Positions 1 to 9,900 are shown, counted from the stretch's first letter. The stretch: 64,000 bases of DNA from Enterobacter soli ATCC BAA-2102 (GCF_001654845.1 NZ_LXES01000009.1:1-64000), one strand, 5' to 3'. The notes: generated by a model from the letters alone, not told the origin. Numbers and translations are program-made.

Positions 1-306
1 ACCAATACTATCCTTACGCATATCTGGAGCAATGATAGATTTTACATATCGTACCCAATCCTTCTCAATTGTTGGACGATCTGCCTTGAAAGAATGTACT
101 ATTTCAAGATAGAAATTATCAAAATCATAATTTCCACTATGCATGAACATATAATCAGGCAACTCAATTTCGTAACGGCCAAAACACTGTTTTTGAGTAT
201 GTATTTTATTATCCATCATTGCATCCTTACTTTTTGATAAATGAGCACATCCCTGCAATACCAAGACCATACCGCACAAGAGAAATGCCACTTTGAATCC
301 TTTCAT
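1..306 (-). CDS. Putative T6SS lipase immunity lipoprotein (Tli4-like), 3' end outside window
   Basis: I read this frame directly: it starts at the ATG at 306 and stays open to base 1, giving 102 codons of an incomplete protein. The N-terminus is a lipoprotein signal with a hydrophobic core and lipobox LQGC, so the mature protein should be lipidated and periplasm-facing. A short motif after the signal, CFGRYEIELP, resembles the start of Tli4-family immunity proteins, which protect the producer from T6SS phospholipases in the periplasm. It begins 2 bases after the stop of the lipase-type effector, the usual effector-immunity layout. The DNA is AT-rich compared with the T6SS core genes. The family assignment is from memory of the motif and neighbourhood; the lipoprotein call is firm. 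Confidence 0.7.
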   Translation of the reverse strand, partial: MKGFKVAFLLCGMVLVLQGCAHLSKSKDAMMDNKIHTQKQCFGRYEIELPDYMFMHSGNYDFDNFYLEIVHSFKADRPTIEKDWVRYVKSIIAPDMRKDSIG

Positions 307-308
307 AA

Positions 309-2717
309 TCATTTACCTTTCTTTTTTGATTTTTCATTAAAATCCCAGGAAGCCTGCTGTATCTCTTTATAAACTGCCTTGCGAATATTTTCGTCCTGAT
401 AAATGTCAGTATGATGTTCACTACATACGATAGTTTCTACATTGAGTTTTGGCTCAGAACTGACCATCCCATCACCTTTTGATGCTCCTTTCTGCAAATC
501 AAATTTAACGGGAGGTGCTATTGTGCAAATACCTTTCTCCGATAAATAAACTGTACCTTCACCGCTGTCTACTAACTGACTAAAAATGTCAGTATTAAAT
601 ATTTTGTTAACTCCCTTAACGAATAGATTATCACTCGGAATATTTTGCCAGTAAAAATCCCATGTTTGGGCATCACCATTATTCGGGAGATTCTTACTTT
701 GAGACTGCCAGCATATTTTACCTCGAGTAGTTGCTTTGCTGTTTTCACCTACAATGAACTTATCAAAAACGTTACAAGTTGAAGCTAATTTCAACTTTTT
801 CTCGAAGGTGTTTGATTTTTTGATTAACTCTTTAACAAAGTAAAAACTATCCTCAATTTTATTTTTTTTATAATTTACAAGTTTCCTGTTAATCAAACGA
901 TACCAGAATGAATCATCCCCATAGAAGTTATAAACGTCTTCATCAATCGTTATAGGATTTAATTCAGGTGGTTTTTCCCCTTCAACAAGATTAAATGGCA
1001 TAGGCTGCCAGCATAACCACCCTTTTGGGTAATCATTATTCGGTAAAGCTTCCAGCCCACACTGGCTGTAACTGAGCACCGCCGTAATCTCGGCAGCGTT
1101 AGCACCTAATACTTGATTAGTCACATAGGCAACAGCCATATCAGATGTGCTGTCGGATTTAACCGGCGTCTGCATTCCCGCCCGGAACCAGGCATAGATT
1201 TCAGGCATCCCTGTTTGCGGAACCCCAACATGAATGGCTTTCAGTAGTTCCAGATCTTTGCCAAAAGGATTTGGCTCTGGCTTGATACTGAATTGTGGGC
1301 TCTGTTCGTCTTTAGCATGCTGCGCAGCGTCTGATTTCTTCACTGGATCAGGCTGTTTAAAGTTATTTTTCGCTGAGGGCTGTTTTTCGGGATTTTCTCC
1401 GCCAGAATCTCCACCTTTTCCATCCGTCTCCGGCCCGACCTCCGCCAGCAACGCCCGCATCACCTGCCCCCCCATCCCATGGGTAATGACAATCACCTGC
1501 TTGACCGGCTCCTTTGTCATCCACGTTTCATCAGAACTTCCGGGTTGGTAGGATCCCGCGATTTGTTTGATACGACGCTTGAGCCGCTGTGCGCCATCGG
1601 CGCTTCCCTGCATCCAGTTGTAACCTACGACATGCAAAGGAAAGGCAAATCTCGCCATCTGTTTGGCAAAATTAGGATTAGCCCCCCAGGGAAGCGGATC
1701 CTCTTTCTTTGCCGGTTCAGCCGCTTTGTTAGCTTCCGTCCCGGCAGAAGGTGTAGCGGCAGGCGTTGCAGGTGCGGCGGCAGGTGCCGCTGGCGTGAAA
1801 TCAAACAGCTTCTCAATGGCAGCAAAGAGATCTTTCAGCGCCTTACCTGTTACCAGAGAAGGCTTGGGAATGCTGCCCATTTCAGTTGTTGCTCCCGCCT
1901 GAGCAACTTCGCGAAGATTAAAATGTGCATCCAGATGACGCTGCAAGGTCATCAAAAATTCACCGTACTGCGCCCAACAGACTTCCCCCCAGCCACGTAA
2001 ATGCCGGTCTGCTGAATCTGAAGGTCGAATGGCGGTTTGCCCCAGATAGTAGGTTTTGTCGTAAGTTTTGCTGCCTTTCTCTGCGTCCTGAGGGATGGTC
2101 AGGATCGTATCGTCACGACCAATTTTTTTACCCACCAGCAGCTTGCGCCGTTCAGAGGCATCACGGAACATCCACTCCAGTACAGAGATCATGCCCCATA
2201 CATTTCGGGCAATACGCAATACTTCTTCGACCTGCCCCATTTTCTCAAAGGCGTTATTAATCTCCTTTTCAATATGCGCAATTTTCTTTTTAATATCCGC
2301 TAACTGCGCCTTAACTTTTGCCACTGCGCTTTTGCTGTCGGCGTTAGCATCCTGGCTGGCCGCATCGATGCGCTTTGCAACGTCATCAAGCCCAACCGAC
2401 TTTAAAACGCGGCTACTGAGCTTATACAAATCATTCAACGCCCCCTGTAGCCCTTTAAGGACAGTCTGTAATTCAATTAATTTTTTAACCATCGGTGAAC
2501 TGGTGATGGCCGCAGTCGTTTTTGATACCTTACCGCTCAGATCTTCAATTGCCGTTCCGAGGGGCGTGTGATAGCTGCCCATTCCTGCCAGTGGATCCCA
2601 TACCACCGCTTTTTCAGAAGTGTTGTACAACCGGGTACCTAACAGGTCGGGAACAAAAATAACCGGGATAACCTGCTTCTTGCACTGGCACCCCTGGCGA
2701 CATTCATGACTACTCAT
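309..2717 (-). CDS. T6SS lipase/phospholipase-type effector (Tle family, probably Tle4-like), altered nucleophile motif
   Basis: About 802 residues, alpha/beta-hydrolase type. The N-terminus carries a cysteine cluster (C-x3-C-x-C) followed by a first strand and oxyanion-like motif, VIFVPDLLGTRL. A predicted helical/coiled region follows (residues about 60-175), then an Ala/Pro-rich linker (about 310-340). The expected nucleophile elbow VITHxMGG is at about residue 413, but the nucleophile position is glycine (HGMGG, codon at 1476-1478). Near the C-terminus GDGMV and SEHHTDIY could supply the acid and histidine. I prefer the ATG at 2717 over 2726 because AAGGA lies 8 bases before it. It sits directly after a PAAR gene and before a lipoprotein gene, so it is probably loaded on the VgrG-PAAR tip. 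The last third of the gene (309 to about 1000) is much more AT-rich than the rest. Enzymatic activity is uncertain without the serine. Confidence 0.8.
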   Translation of the reverse strand: MSSHECRQGCQCKKQVIPVIFVPDLLGTRLYNTSEKAVVWDPLAGMGSYHTPLGTAIEDLSGKVSKTTAAITSSPMVKKLIELQTVLKGLQGALNDLYKLSSRVLKSVGLDDVAKRIDAASQDANADSKSAVAKVKAQLADIKKKIAHIEKEINNAFEKMGQVEEVLRIARNVWGMISVLEWMFRDASERRKLLVGKKIGRDDTILTIPQDAEKGSKTYDKTYYLGQTAIRPSDSADRHLRGWGEVCWAQYGEFLMTLQRHLDAHFNLREVAQAGATTEMGSIPKPSLVTGKALKDLFAAIEKLFDFTPAAPAAAPATPAATPSAGTEANKAAEPAKKEDPLPWGANPNFAKQMARFAFPLHVVGYNWMQGSADGAQRLKRRIKQIAGSYQPGSSDETWMTKEPVKQVIVITHGMGGQVMRALLAEVGPETDGKGGDSGGENPEKQPSAKNNFKQPDPVKKSDAAQHAKDEQSPQFSIKPEPNPFGKDLELLKAIHVGVPQTGMPEIYAWFRAGMQTPVKSDSTSDMAVAYVTNQVLGANAAEITAVLSYSQCGLEALPNNDYPKGWLCWQPMPFNLVEGEKPPELNPITIDEDVYNFYGDDSFWYRLINRKLVNYKKNKIEDSFYFVKELIKKSNTFEKKLKLASTCNVFDKFIVGENSKATTRGKICWQSQSKNLPNNGDAQTWDFYWQNIPSDNLFVKGVNKIFNTDIFSQLVDSGEGTVYLSEKGICTIAPPVKFDLQKGASKGDGMVSSEPKLNVETIVCSEHHTDIYQDENIRKAVYKEIQQASWDFNEKSKKKGK

Positions 2718-2728
2718 TCCCGACATCC

Positions 2729-3007
2729 TTATCCAATCGTGAGCGTTGCATCACCTTCAATCACCTTGCCGCCGTGCGCCGTCGGCGACCCTACCAGCGC
2801 GACTGGAATACCGTTTACGGTCAGCAATGGCGTCCCGCCGGTGATGACATCCGGACTTTCTTTCTGGCATTCACAGCGGTGCCCTACCAGCGCCACCGCA
2901 ATACCATTAACTGTCAGTGTGGGGTCACCATCTTGTATCGGACCGCCGATGTGTTTATCCAGCGGGCAGATATGCTGATGTCCTTTTAATGAAACTGGAA
3001 TTCCCAT
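2729..3007 (-). CDS. PAAR-domain T6SS spike-tip protein
   Basis: A 92-residue protein consisting of a single PAAR fold with no extension. Two copies of the pattern G-x-P-x-L-T-V-N-G-I-x-V-A-L-V-G are visible, with His and Cys residues (HICPLDKH; HRCECQK) of the kind that hold the zinc ion at the tip. PAAR proteins cap the VgrG trimer, sharpen it and carry effectors. A strong AAGGAGA ribosome-binding site overlaps the vgrG stop codon, and the effector gene follows within 12 bases, so vgrG, PAAR and effector form a delivery unit. Confidence 0.9.
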   Translation of the reverse strand: MGIPVSLKGHQHICPLDKHIGGPIQDGDPTLTVNGIAVALVGHRCECQKESPDVITGGTPLLTVNGIPVALVGSPTAHGGKVIEGDATLTIG

Positions 3008-3017
3008 TTTGTTCTCC

Positions 3018-5075
3018 TTAACTCAATGATTGTTTACAGATTGGGCAAATTTCCGAGAGTGGATCGCCATTCATTGCGGCAACATCAAGCGAGTTGAGCG
3101 CACTGCTGGCACTGGCAGTAATTTTTGTCATGGCGTTGATTTTGAGCTGGCTGCTGGATATCGATATCCCGCTGCTGTCCATGACAATCTTGCCGTTTGG
3201 CCCCTGAATCACGACTTTTTCCGAGCCAATGAGCTGTAATTCTCGGGTGGTGACGGTGACTTTTTTCCCCGCCTGCATCTCGTACCAGCCCGCAACACTA
3301 TGGTGGTGATCGCCCGCCGTCTCTTCGGTGTAATCGGCCCCCATCGTGTCTTTACGCTGGTTAAGCACATGAAAGAGATATTGGTTATCAACCTGAATTT
3401 GCTGGTTATGGATGACGTTGATCATCTGGTCGTGATGAACACGCTCTATGTGATCGTGTTCGACGATGGAGGTTTTATCGTTTTTTACCTCCTCCCGCTG
3501 GTCATGGTGGATAGTGGCAAAACGATCCTGTTCAACAACGAGGTACTCATTGTTTTTGACCTTGGTCTGAAAATCTTTTTCCGCATGGAAATAGATCAGC
3601 TGATTGTCATTTTCATCTTCAAATGACAATTCGTTATAGCCAGCCCCTTTATGCGTGTCAGTACGCAATACGGTACGGGTTTTATGCACTGGCAAGGAAT
3701 GAGGTGGGACATTCACGACGTGATATGTTCTGCCGGTGATGATCGGCTGGTCAGGGTCGCCTTCCAGGAACGACACAATCACTTCATGACCAATACGCGG
3801 GATGGCCATTGCGCCGTAACGACTCCCTGCCCATCCCTGTGCCACGCGGATCCAGCAGGAACTGTTTTCGTTGTTTTCGCCTTCCAGATCCCAGGGGAAC
3901 TGGACGCGCACGCGCCCTACTTCATCGCACCAGACTTCTTCGCCTTCTGGCCCCACAACCGTAGCGATTTGAGGTCCATCAACGCGTGGACGCGGATTGG
4001 GTTGTGGCCGCCAGGTCAATTTATCCGGGATCACGGTGAAATGACTTTCAAGCCATGTCCCCTTAACCCCCGCCTCTTCCTCCTGGGACTGCGACTGTTG
4101 ACCCGTGGTATGTAAGGACACAATTTGCCAGACGCGGTTAAAATCGTCGTGAGGATGAGACGTCAGGGAGAAGCAATCACCCGCCGTCAACGATGGGGAA
4201 TCGGAAACACCGTGTGCCTGCATCGCATCTCGGCGTAGTGCATCCAGCCGATAGCCACTGTAAGCGTCACCGTTAAAATCCGTTTTATAGCGACCGGGGT
4301 AATCATAGTGCTGCATCTGATGATGCCGATACGGCGCTTTATTACCCTGCTCACGATAGAGCATTGCCCATGCAGGGTTTTTGAAGGTGTATTCCTTTAG
4401 CAGTACCTGAGAAACGCGTAAATTTTCCTCATAGCTAAACCGTTGTACGCTGGCACCTTCATTAAGGCCTCGTTTGTGGGAATTCCAGGGCAATGCCTCC
4501 CCTTTTGGTAAGAAGGTGTAGTCATCGATAAAGACCACCTCATGGGCGTTTCCCGTAAAGCGGAAATACCATGAGATCCCCTCTTCGGCCGCGAGGCGAG
4601 AGATAAAATCCAGCGTGGATTCACGATACTGAACACAGTATTCGCGTACCGGATGATCGTGACGCAGAGAAAAATGAAATGCCGAGATCCCTGTCTTTTG
4701 CAACAATTGCGTAATAATTTGCTGTGGTGTTTGCTGCTGAAAAATACGGGAGTGGTACTCCAGAGAAAGTAACCACAGGTCAGGCCGGAGTGTCACGCTG
4801 TAACGCGTGCGCTGATGTCCGGTATCGTTGCGGGCAAATCGCGTGACTAAACCGTGAACCCGTCGCGTTAACTCGCCGTTATACCAAATTTGTAGTTCAG
4901 CGCTATCATCCAGTACGCGAGGGAAAGCGATATCATCATGCTGAGTTGCCAGCTCAAGGCTTAGTTCATAGGGTTCAGACAGCCCCTCTTTTAGCTCAAA
5001 CGCAACGACGCTTAATGTGCTTGCAGATAAGGAATTCGCGACAAAGGTGTACTGAAGGCCGGTACTGTCCGCCAT
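3018..5075 (-). CDS. vgrG: T6SS tip protein VgrG (TssI)
   Basis: A 685-residue VgrG. The N-terminal gp27-like base, the gp5 OB-fold region (GPEGEEVWCDEVGRVRVQFPWD, near residues 375-400) and IPRIGHEVIVSFLEGDPDQP are all readable. They are followed by the repetitive His/Asp/Val-rich beta-prism needle (about 500-620). The length is that of a plain structural VgrG, with no C-terminal toxin domain. The last residues contain a CPIC pair, unusual enough to note beside the Cys-rich PAAR and effector N-terminus. VgrG trimerises, is tipped by PAAR and is expelled on the Hcp tube. It is downstream of the small lipoprotein gene and immediately upstream of PAAR. Confidence 0.97.
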   Translation of the reverse strand: MADSTGLQYTFVANSLSASTLSVVAFELKEGLSEPYELSLELATQHDDIAFPRVLDDSAELQIWYNGELTRRVHGLVTRFARNDTGHQRTRYSVTLRPDLWLLSLEYHSRIFQQQTPQQIITQLLQKTGISAFHFSLRHDHPVREYCVQYRESTLDFISRLAAEEGISWYFRFTGNAHEVVFIDDYTFLPKGEALPWNSHKRGLNEGASVQRFSYEENLRVSQVLLKEYTFKNPAWAMLYREQGNKAPYRHHQMQHYDYPGRYKTDFNGDAYSGYRLDALRRDAMQAHGVSDSPSLTAGDCFSLTSHPHDDFNRVWQIVSLHTTGQQSQSQEEEAGVKGTWLESHFTVIPDKLTWRPQPNPRPRVDGPQIATVVGPEGEEVWCDEVGRVRVQFPWDLEGENNENSSCWIRVAQGWAGSRYGAMAIPRIGHEVIVSFLEGDPDQPIITGRTYHVVNVPPHSLPVHKTRTVLRTDTHKGAGYNELSFEDENDNQLIYFHAEKDFQTKVKNNEYLVVEQDRFATIHHDQREEVKNDKTSIVEHDHIERVHHDQMINVIHNQQIQVDNQYLFHVLNQRKDTMGADYTEETAGDHHHSVAGWYEMQAGKKVTVTTRELQLIGSEKVVIQGPNGKIVMDSSGISISSSQLKINAMTKITASASSALNSLDVAAMNGDPLSEICPICKQSLS

Positions 5076-5079
5076 AATT

Positions 5080-5481
5080 TCATCCTCGCTGTTTAGCTAA
5101 CTGGACAAAAGCGGCAATATGTTTGTTTTCCGCGAGTGGCTGACAGGCGGCCTCCGGTACTGGGTTATCCTTTTCGAGAGATTTCTCGACATTTACACCC
5201 ATTCGCATTAAGTCCGGATTGTATGGCTGAGAGTTCCAGTCTTCGGTGGTGTAGTCTCTGGGATCCCATCCCATATCCAGCGCAGTGATATCCGCAATAG
5301 TGGCCAGAGATTTATCCTCAGGAATATCTTTAAGACCACAATGATCGCGCAGATAGCCTGCACTACCGATCAGATCGGCCAGGGCATTCATTTGCTCAGT
5401 GACCGACGGCTTGCCAACCGCCCGGGTTTGACAACCCACGAGTAATACTGCGGCGAGAGCGAGAAGGGTTATTTTTTTCAT
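5080..5481 (-). CDS. Small T6SS-linked lipoprotein of unknown function
   Basis: A 133-residue protein with a clear lipoprotein signal (basic start, Leu/Ala core, lipobox LVGC at about residue 17). The mature part has two further cysteines (DHCGLKD and EAACQP) that could form a disulfide, plus an acidic middle. I do not recognise the family. It overlaps the end of the vasL-type gene by 4 bases and ends 4 bases before vgrG, so it is co-translated with T6SS genes. In position it corresponds to the gene between vasL and vgrG-3 in the V. cholerae cluster (VCA0122). A role in the periplasm or outer membrane linked to T6SS assembly is inference. It is distinct from the TssJ lipoprotein encoded at 18893-19411. 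Confidence 0.8.
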   Translation of the reverse strand: MKKITLLALAAVLLVGCQTRAVGKPSVTEQMNALADLIGSAGYLRDHCGLKDIPEDKSLATIADITALDMGWDPRDYTTEDWNSQPYNPDLMRMGVNVEKSLEKDNPVPEAACQPLAENKHIAAFVQLAKQRG

Positions 5482-6872
5482 TTCTTTTCATCCTGATAAG
5501 AGAGGGGTGTTTGGGCTGACTTCAGCGTCTGCAACGTTTGCAGATAACGGGCCTGGATCCCTTTCAGCTGATCGTCCACTTTCTGAAGATCGGCCAGGGA
5601 AGGCTGTTTACCTTTACGGATGGATTGCTCGATTGACGTTAACTGGTAAGAGAGCGGTTCGGTCTCCGACAGACGCTGTTGAATGTCGTAAATGGCGCTT
5701 TTGAGGTAAGAGATCGTAACGGTGCGATGCTGCTTTTCGTTATTGAGGAGTTCGTCCATGAGCAACTGAAGCTTCTCTTTTGCCTGTTCATAGCCGGGCA
5801 CATTGCCCTGAGAAGAAAGTTGTTCAACCTGCTTATACCATCCACGAGTTACGGTATTTCCCGGATAAATGTCATCCAGCAAACTGACCATCTCAAGCCC
5901 TGCACTCATTGATTCCACTGGCGACTGCGCAAGGATGGTCTCCAGCTTTTGCTGGTATTTTTCAAGAATCAACGGGCGGCTGGCCGTGAGCTCCGTGAGA
6001 TGATTTTCCGCTGTTGCCGTCTTGACCAACGCAGGAGGGGGTTGTGTACTCATGAGCATTTCGTCAACCACGCTGCGTTGTTGAAAACGGCTAACCACAA
6101 ACGTTCCCAGCAGCGTTAATAGCACACCGGTCACCATGCCAGCCAATATTCCCCTCCCTCGCCCTTTAGCTTTGGATCGCTTTCCGGCGAAAGCATTAAG
6201 CGAAGAAGTATCAGTGAATACCTGTTGTTGTCTGTCCGACTGCGCCGCTGTCTCCGCCGAAGGTGGATTGCTCTCTTTATTTTCTGGAAGATAGACCAGC
6301 GGTAACGTCACGGTAGGTCCGTTATTATTCGTCGTTGATTCATCCGGGGGCTGAATGGAATTAATCGTCTGTACCAGATAAAAATGGACACTTTGCAGGA
6401 GCGTAAAATTTATGTTGCTTATAGCATTCAACTTTTCACATATTTTACTCAACGCATATTCAGCGCGATAGATATCACGCAGCGACAACTTATTTTTAGG
6501 CAATTGCCGAATGGCCGAACCGACTCGCGCGGCAAACCAGTCGAGGATTTCTTGCCTTGCCCTACCCGGATTTACCGGTGGCCAAACTATTTCCCACTGA
6601 GAAACAATCAGCACAGCCAATAATTCACACCCTTCAGCAAAACCACTCCACTGATTTAACCGGGTACGTGCCATGCTGTAATAAACGACGCTCTGCAGGT
6701 CAACGCCATTAGAGGAAAACAACTTGATCGCCTGAGATTGCAGGAGGTTCCAGTCAATAACAGGATGAAGCGGATGATTTAATTTATTAATCTCTGCTCT
6801 AATAACCTCAAATGCTTCGAAAGCACGAGGGTCTTTGCCCGTTGCGACAGGTTGATAATCTAAATGTTCCAT
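5478..6872 (-). CDS. vasL: VasL-type T6SS protein (ImpA N-terminal domain, TM segment, VasL C-terminal domain)
   Basis: A 464-residue protein. Residues about 10-130 match the ImpA/TssA N-terminal domain pattern (GKDPRAFEAFEVIRAEI; INWxL-like DWNLL; WPPVNPGRARQEILDWFAARVG). A linker leads to a single transmembrane segment around 242-262 (GILAGMVTGVLLTLLGTFVV), and the C-terminal part is helical and Gln-rich. This is the architecture of VasL (VCA0121), a membrane-linked relative of TssA; TssA-like proteins organise the baseplate and sheath. It lies 52 bases downstream of tssM, in the same position as in V. cholerae. This is the second ImpA-domain protein of the locus, after TssA. Confidence 0.85.
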   Translation of the reverse strand: MEHLDYQPVATGKDPRAFEAFEVIRAEINKLNHPLHPVIDWNLLQSQAIKLFSSNGVDLQSVVYYSMARTRLNQWSGFAEGCELLAVLIVSQWEIVWPPVNPGRARQEILDWFAARVGSAIRQLPKNKLSLRDIYRAEYALSKICEKLNAISNINFTLLQSVHFYLVQTINSIQPPDESTTNNNGPTVTLPLVYLPENKESNPPSAETAAQSDRQQQVFTDTSSLNAFAGKRSKAKGRGRGILAGMVTGVLLTLLGTFVVSRFQQRSVVDEMLMSTQPPPALVKTATAENHLTELTASRPLILEKYQQKLETILAQSPVESMSAGLEMVSLLDDIYPGNTVTRGWYKQVEQLSSQGNVPGYEQAKEKLQLLMDELLNNEKQHRTVTISYLKSAIYDIQQRLSETEPLSYQLTSIEQSIRKGKQPSLADLQKVDDQLKGIQARYLQTLQTLKSAQTPLSYQDEKK

Positions 6873-6924
6873 ATAAATTAATCGGGTTCAGTTATATTAT
6901 AAATAAACCCGATAAAACCCCTTG

Positions 6925-9900
6925 TCAGTAAAGTTGATCCATCAATGTAAATTGACTAAATATATCTCCAGCGAATGGATTATCGGATGCATCCATATAA
7001 ACACGATAGCTCACTGCTCCACCATCAACTGTGAAGCGGATATCAAAGCTGCCATCCTGAATACTGGTTAATTCGCCTTTATCAAGAATATGGAAAGTTG
7101 CCCATGGGCCAGAATATCCTATGCTCCGCGGCGATGCTCCCACCGCATTGGGCACAAGCGTAATTTTACTTTCATTTCCGGAGCGCATCGCATTTGGCCA
7201 GACAAGATGGGCCGTCGTAGGGTTCCCTTGCGTATAATCAATCAATTGACCATCAAGATTAAGGACAGCACGACGCTTATTAGCACTAAGCTCTATCGGC
7301 GATATAGCATATTGAATACTAAAACCATTTTGTTTTGAGAAGAAAATCGAACGTATTTTATCTGCTTGCTGAAGAGACCTGACGATTTCAGGGCGAATCA
7401 CCGATTTCCCATCCACGGCACTGGCGCGTCCCTCAACAAACACTTTCAGGTTATCTTTGTAGAAACTGTCGATGACACCATCCGGTGCAAAGAAGCGTTC
7501 CATATCGCTGAGAGCAACATCTTTTGTCGCTCTTCTGTTAAACGGATATTTGTCTGCCAGTTGTGAAAGGAATGGGGTTACCACTTTGCCTGACCACTCT
7601 TTTTCAAGCGATTGTAATGCAAGACCCATCACGGTTTCCCAGCTATTATCTGCCAATTGGCCAACCCAACGTCCAAGAGGGTCAGAGAGGTTTCTCGACA
7701 TCTGTTTCGCAGTGAAGAATGTATCGGCATTATTTTGCTGGAAACGCATTTGCACCAGTAGCAGCGCCGCCTTGCCGGGCTCTGGGGCGTTGCTGATGCG
7801 ATGCAATTCGGCATTCATTGCTGTTAGCGCATTGTATGCCTGCCGCAACTGCCCATTCTGATCGTCACTGTGCTCGACCAGTGCTTTCTGTTCTGTAAAG
7901 GAGCGACCAATACGGTTGAGTAATATATAGTCGGGCTGATTCTCCATTTGCTCCAGCGTATTTTTCTGCGCAATGTTGAGCACCTGCGCAACCTTTTGTT
8001 CCTTTTTAGCCGAGCCGGCAACAGGAATGTCAGGATCGACAATAGCGGCCTGAAGCTGAGTTTGCGTGTTATCCCTTAACAGCAGTAAGGCTCGCCAGAT
8101 AGGCTGCCCGTTATTCAATACGGCATCTAACGCATCCGTCGCTTCGGAGATGTCGGCAAAAGGTCGAATAGAGAGATTCGTGAGCGCATTGCGCCAGCGG
8201 CTAACATAATCGCCAACATAGCGATCGGTAATCTGACGCTGGATCTCCCGTTTATCCGCTTCACTGTAGTCAGTATGCTCAGTCAGTTTTAACACCCATG
8301 CATCTAACCGAGTGATATCGACCAACCGACCCATTTGTGTGGTTAAGTAATGCCCCAGGCCATAGCGCGTCCAGAACTGAGGGATTTTCAACAGTGCCTC
8401 TTCATCTGCGACAAAGACCGTATCGAACTGCGCCCCAATTTCAGTGCGAAGATCGAGATCGGGGGGAAGTTGCTCCCGAGCCTTAATACCCAGGTTTTGA
8501 TAAACACGCTGGTATAACGGGAGCCTACTCAGTTCGCGCTGGGCACTTTGGACATGGCCGACAAACGGCTCCCAGGCTTTAATCGCATCGCGATCGCCCT
8601 TACGTCGATCTCCCGCCCAGTCAGTATGCTGTAATGCGTAGTCCAGGTGCTGCATCAGCCGCTCCTGCACCTCTCGCTGCCCGGTAAATGCATTTTGCCA
8701 CCGTCCACGCATGTACTCTTCAACAAGCGGAATGCTGCGCCCACTTTTGTCTTCGAGCATGCGCATAATGCGCAGTAGCGCTAATTTTTCATCCCTGTTA
8801 TCTGGAGCAGCTTCCAGTTGCTTCTGCAGATCGGTCATGAGCTGCGGCAAAAAACGCTGCGTCAGAAAACGGAGATAGGTCTTTTCAACCAGTTGTCCAA
8901 TTCTGTCTCCCTGATATAACCCCATATCTGAAAACAGCGAGTTTTTCTCATGGTAATCGCCATAAGACAGGGTAGCGTCACGAATAATATCCATGTGCGG
9001 TAACCAGTCGGCACCGAGGGGCTTACTGACATCAGGCGAGCCGATTTTCTGAAAGGTTTCGACTTTTTTAAGGGCTATCTCACCTGCGCGATAATTCTTG
9101 AGATAGTAATAATACCAGCCACTGAGCAGCGACAATGCAACCCCACCGGCAATGACCGTTGCAAGTGTTAACTGATGGCGGCGCAAGCGCGTAAATTCAT
9201 AGTTCTCACCGGCAAGATTAGGCTCAGAGAAAAGAGTGTTCGAAAAAAGATCGTGAAGAAAATACCCGCTCTGGTTGTCTTTTGGTTGCCAGACGCCCTG
9301 CGTCGTCGTACGTAATCCATACCGTTCTGCAATGGCATCCTGGAAGAAGTCACTGCGTCTGTTTTGTTGGATTGCTGACGTAAAATAGAGGCCACGGATA
9401 AGCATTTGTCTGCCCGGATCGCGATTGTAATGCCTTAAGAGATCGTTGATGGTCTCTACGGTCACTGCTTGCAGCGCAGAAAGTTGACCTATAAAGCAAA
9501 ACAACGCCGTGCGGAGATCGATCGTGGTCCCATTGATCATTTGCTCAGGCATCAGCTGATTTAGATTTTGCTGCCACTCTTCCCAAAACACTTTAAGCTC
9601 TTTACGCCAGCTATCTCCTTGTTCCGCTTCTAAAGAGAATGAAACCCCAAGGGTCTTATTGCGCATTTGTTGCGATAAAGCAGGATATATCGCCTCAAAA
9701 CCATTCAGTACATCGATTTTATTGATGACAATATAGACTGGAACGCGGCATGCAAAACGATCGCTTAGCGCCAGAATTTGGGTTTGCCACCGTTGCGCCC
9801 ACATACGGCGATTCTCAGCCGTCATCGCCATCAATTCCTGGATGTTAATCGTTAAAACCACACCATTAAGCGGCTGGCGAGGACGATGCGTGATTAACCA

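Noticed and set aside
1467..1473. Seven-G tract in the effector as a phase-variation or sequencing-error frameshift
   Set aside because: The frame is open and family-like on both sides, so the present length is in frame; it does not explain the Ser-to-Gly change.
3018..3300. Possible toxin domain at the VgrG C-terminus
   Set aside because: Only the beta-prism end and a short tail with a CPIC pair are present; length is that of a structural VgrG.
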